6,129 bases of DNA from an uncultured Actinomycetes bacterium (GTDB taxonomy: Bacteria > Actinomycetota > Thermoleophilia > Solirubrobacterales > 70-9): the NCBI GenBank assembly GCA_946886425.1, contig CAMPIP010000144.1:1-6129 (forward strand). Direction: 5' to 3'. The translations under genes and the position numbers were made by a program. Positions within the stretch are counted from its first letter, which is position 1, and the number at the start of each line of letters is the position of its first letter. The notes beneath the pieces were generated by a model. That model ran no database searches. It saw only the letters and a list, made by a program, of their open reading frames with translations, and was not told the DNA's origin. Shown piece after piece: positions 5,320 to 6,129 of the stretch.

Positions 5320-6129
5320 GATGCGACCTCCTGTTTCGTTGGGTTCCCACGGACGGCGGCCGCGTGCTCGGGACGCCATCCCACCACCACCTTCTCCCCC
5401 TGCCGCGGGGACACGTCCGCGGACGCGCCCTCGACGTTCTGTTTCACCAGTTGCAGCTCCCCTCCGGCGTCAAGCGCCACCGTGTACCGCGTCACCATCC
5501 CGGCGTAGGCGACCTCCGTGACCCGTCCGGTCTCGCTGCGCAGCCCGTTGGCGTCGGCGTCGGCCCCGAGCAGGCGGATCTTCTCGGGCCGGATCGTCAG
5601 CCGCTCGCCCTCTCGCTCGATCGTGTTGGAGACGCCGACGAAGCCGGCCACGAACTCGCTGGCCGGCTGCTCGTAGAGCTCGACCGGCGGGCTCACCTGC
5701 TCGATCCGGCCGTCGTTGAAGACGGCGATCCGGTCGCTCATCGTCAGCGCCTCGTCCTGGTCGTGGGTGACGTAGACGAAGGTGATCCCGACGTCGCTCT
5801 GGATCGACTTCAGCTCCACCTGCATCTGCTCGCGCAGCTTCAGGTCGAGCGCCCCGAGCGGCTCGTCGAGCAGCAGCACCCGCGGCCGGTTGACGATCGC
5901 CCGCGCCAGTGCCACCCGCTGCCGCTGCCCGCCGGAGAGCTCGGACGGCCTGCGCCCCGCGTAGCCGGGCAGTCGCACCATCTCCAGCGCCCCGTCGCGC
6001 CGCTTCGCCCGCTCGGCCTTATCCACCCCGGCCACCTTCAGCCCGTACTCGACGTTCTCGCCGACGCTCATGTGCGGGAACAGCGCGTAGTCCTGGAAGA
6101 CCGTGTTGACCGCCCGGTCGAAGGGCGGG
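5316..6129 (-). CDS. ydcT: Polyamine ABC transporter ATP-binding protein, PotA/YdcT-like (5' end beyond right edge)
   Basis: This is the cytoplasmic ATPase that powers the importer. The frame stays open to the window edge; 270 residues are visible and the true start is outside. The first residues include [16 protein letters not shown], the Q-loop region typical of PotA-type ATPases, so the Met at 6071 is internal and not a start. Counting from that Met, the ABC signature [14 protein letters not shown] is at 45-58, Walker B VLLLDEP at 65-71, the D-loop GALD at 73-76, and the switch histidine at 103 in [10 protein letters not shown]-terminal TOBE-type regulatory domain follows from about 140, including [10 protein letters not shown] (158-167). 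Walker A, upstream of the Q-loop, is not in the window. [10 protein letters not shown] and [10 protein letters not shown] agree with E. coli YdcT as remembered. The TGA stop overlaps the binding-protein ATG. As first gene of the visible operon, its promoter should lie to the right. Confidence 0.93.
   Translation of the reverse strand, partial: PPFDRAVNTVFQDYALFPHMSVGENVEYGLKVAGVDKAERAKRRDGALEMVRLPGYAGRRPSELSGGQRQRVALARAIVNRPRVLLLDEPLGALDLKLREQMQVELKSIQSDVGITFVYVTHDQDEALTMSDRIAVFNDGRIEQVSPPVELYEQPASEFVAGFVGVSNTIEREGERLTIRPEKIRLLGADADANGLRSETGRVTEVAYAGMVTRYTVALDAGGELQLVKQNVEGASADVSPRQGEKVVVGWRPEHAAAVRGNPTKQEVAS
5326..5332 (-). promoter_or_regulatory. Strong ribosome binding site AGGAGGT of the binding-protein gene
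   Basis: The near-complete anti-16S match lies 6 bases before ATG5319, inside the last codons of the ATPase gene. It fixes the start of the binding protein and is much better than the sites of the two permease genes. This suggests higher translation of the binding protein from the shared message. Confidence 0.85.

Noticed and set aside
5317..5379. Longer start for the binding protein at ATG5379
   Set aside because: It adds 20 residues before the signal peptide and lies inside the ATPase gene; ATG5319 has a strong, well-spaced AGGAGGT and yields a proper lipoprotein signal.
6069..6071. Met at 6071 as start of the ATPase gene
   Set aside because: The frame continues upstream to the window edge with the family-typical Q-loop sequence [10 protein letters not shown], so this Met is internal.

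Overview
The window is very GC-rich. GC concentrates at third codon positions, and nearly every real gene is shadowed by long open frames on the opposite strand. The TetR proteins share an LPxGRHxxPxxF / AQxQRxRI lead-in before the DNA-binding domain, a style I associate with actinobacteria of the Thermoleophilia (Solirubrobacterales-like). That lineage call is an inference from gene style and base composition, not from a marker gene.

Left part (1-2359): a block of TetR/AcrR-type regulators. The 5' end of one regulator runs leftward off the window edge (1-126, minus strand). A comparatively AT-rich divergent intergenic region follows (127-268), with several inverted repeats that look like operators. 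Then come three TetR-type genes in tandem on the plus strand (269-955, 987-1622, 1661-2359), separated by only 31 and 38 bases. The first and third are clear paralogues. The middle one is more divergent and lacks the LPxGRH lead-in. None is next to an obvious efflux or catabolic gene on its own strand.

Right part (2356-6129): four genes on the minus strand form a compact operon for a polyamine-type ABC importer. In transcription order they are the ATPase (truncated by the right edge, so its Walker A is not visible), a lipoprotein substrate-binding protein, and two permeases. The proteins match, as I recall them, the Escherichia coli YdcT, YdcS, YdcU and YdcV proteins (putrescine importer) better than classical PotABCD. 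The gene order here is ATPase, binding protein, permease, permease; E. coli puts the binding protein first. ATPase and binding-protein genes overlap in an ATGA, and the binding-protein gene has by far the best ribosome binding site, which fits the excess of binding protein such importers need.

The two halves converge: the last TetR gene and the last permease gene end within the same CTAG, so there is no intergenic space. Whether any of the regulators controls the importer cannot be told from the window, because the importer's promoter lies beyond the right edge. I see no phage, IS element, CRISPR array, tRNA or rRNA, and no clear evidence of a new system. The points most worth following are the unusual recognition helices of two of the TetR proteins and the operator-like repeats in the divergent region.
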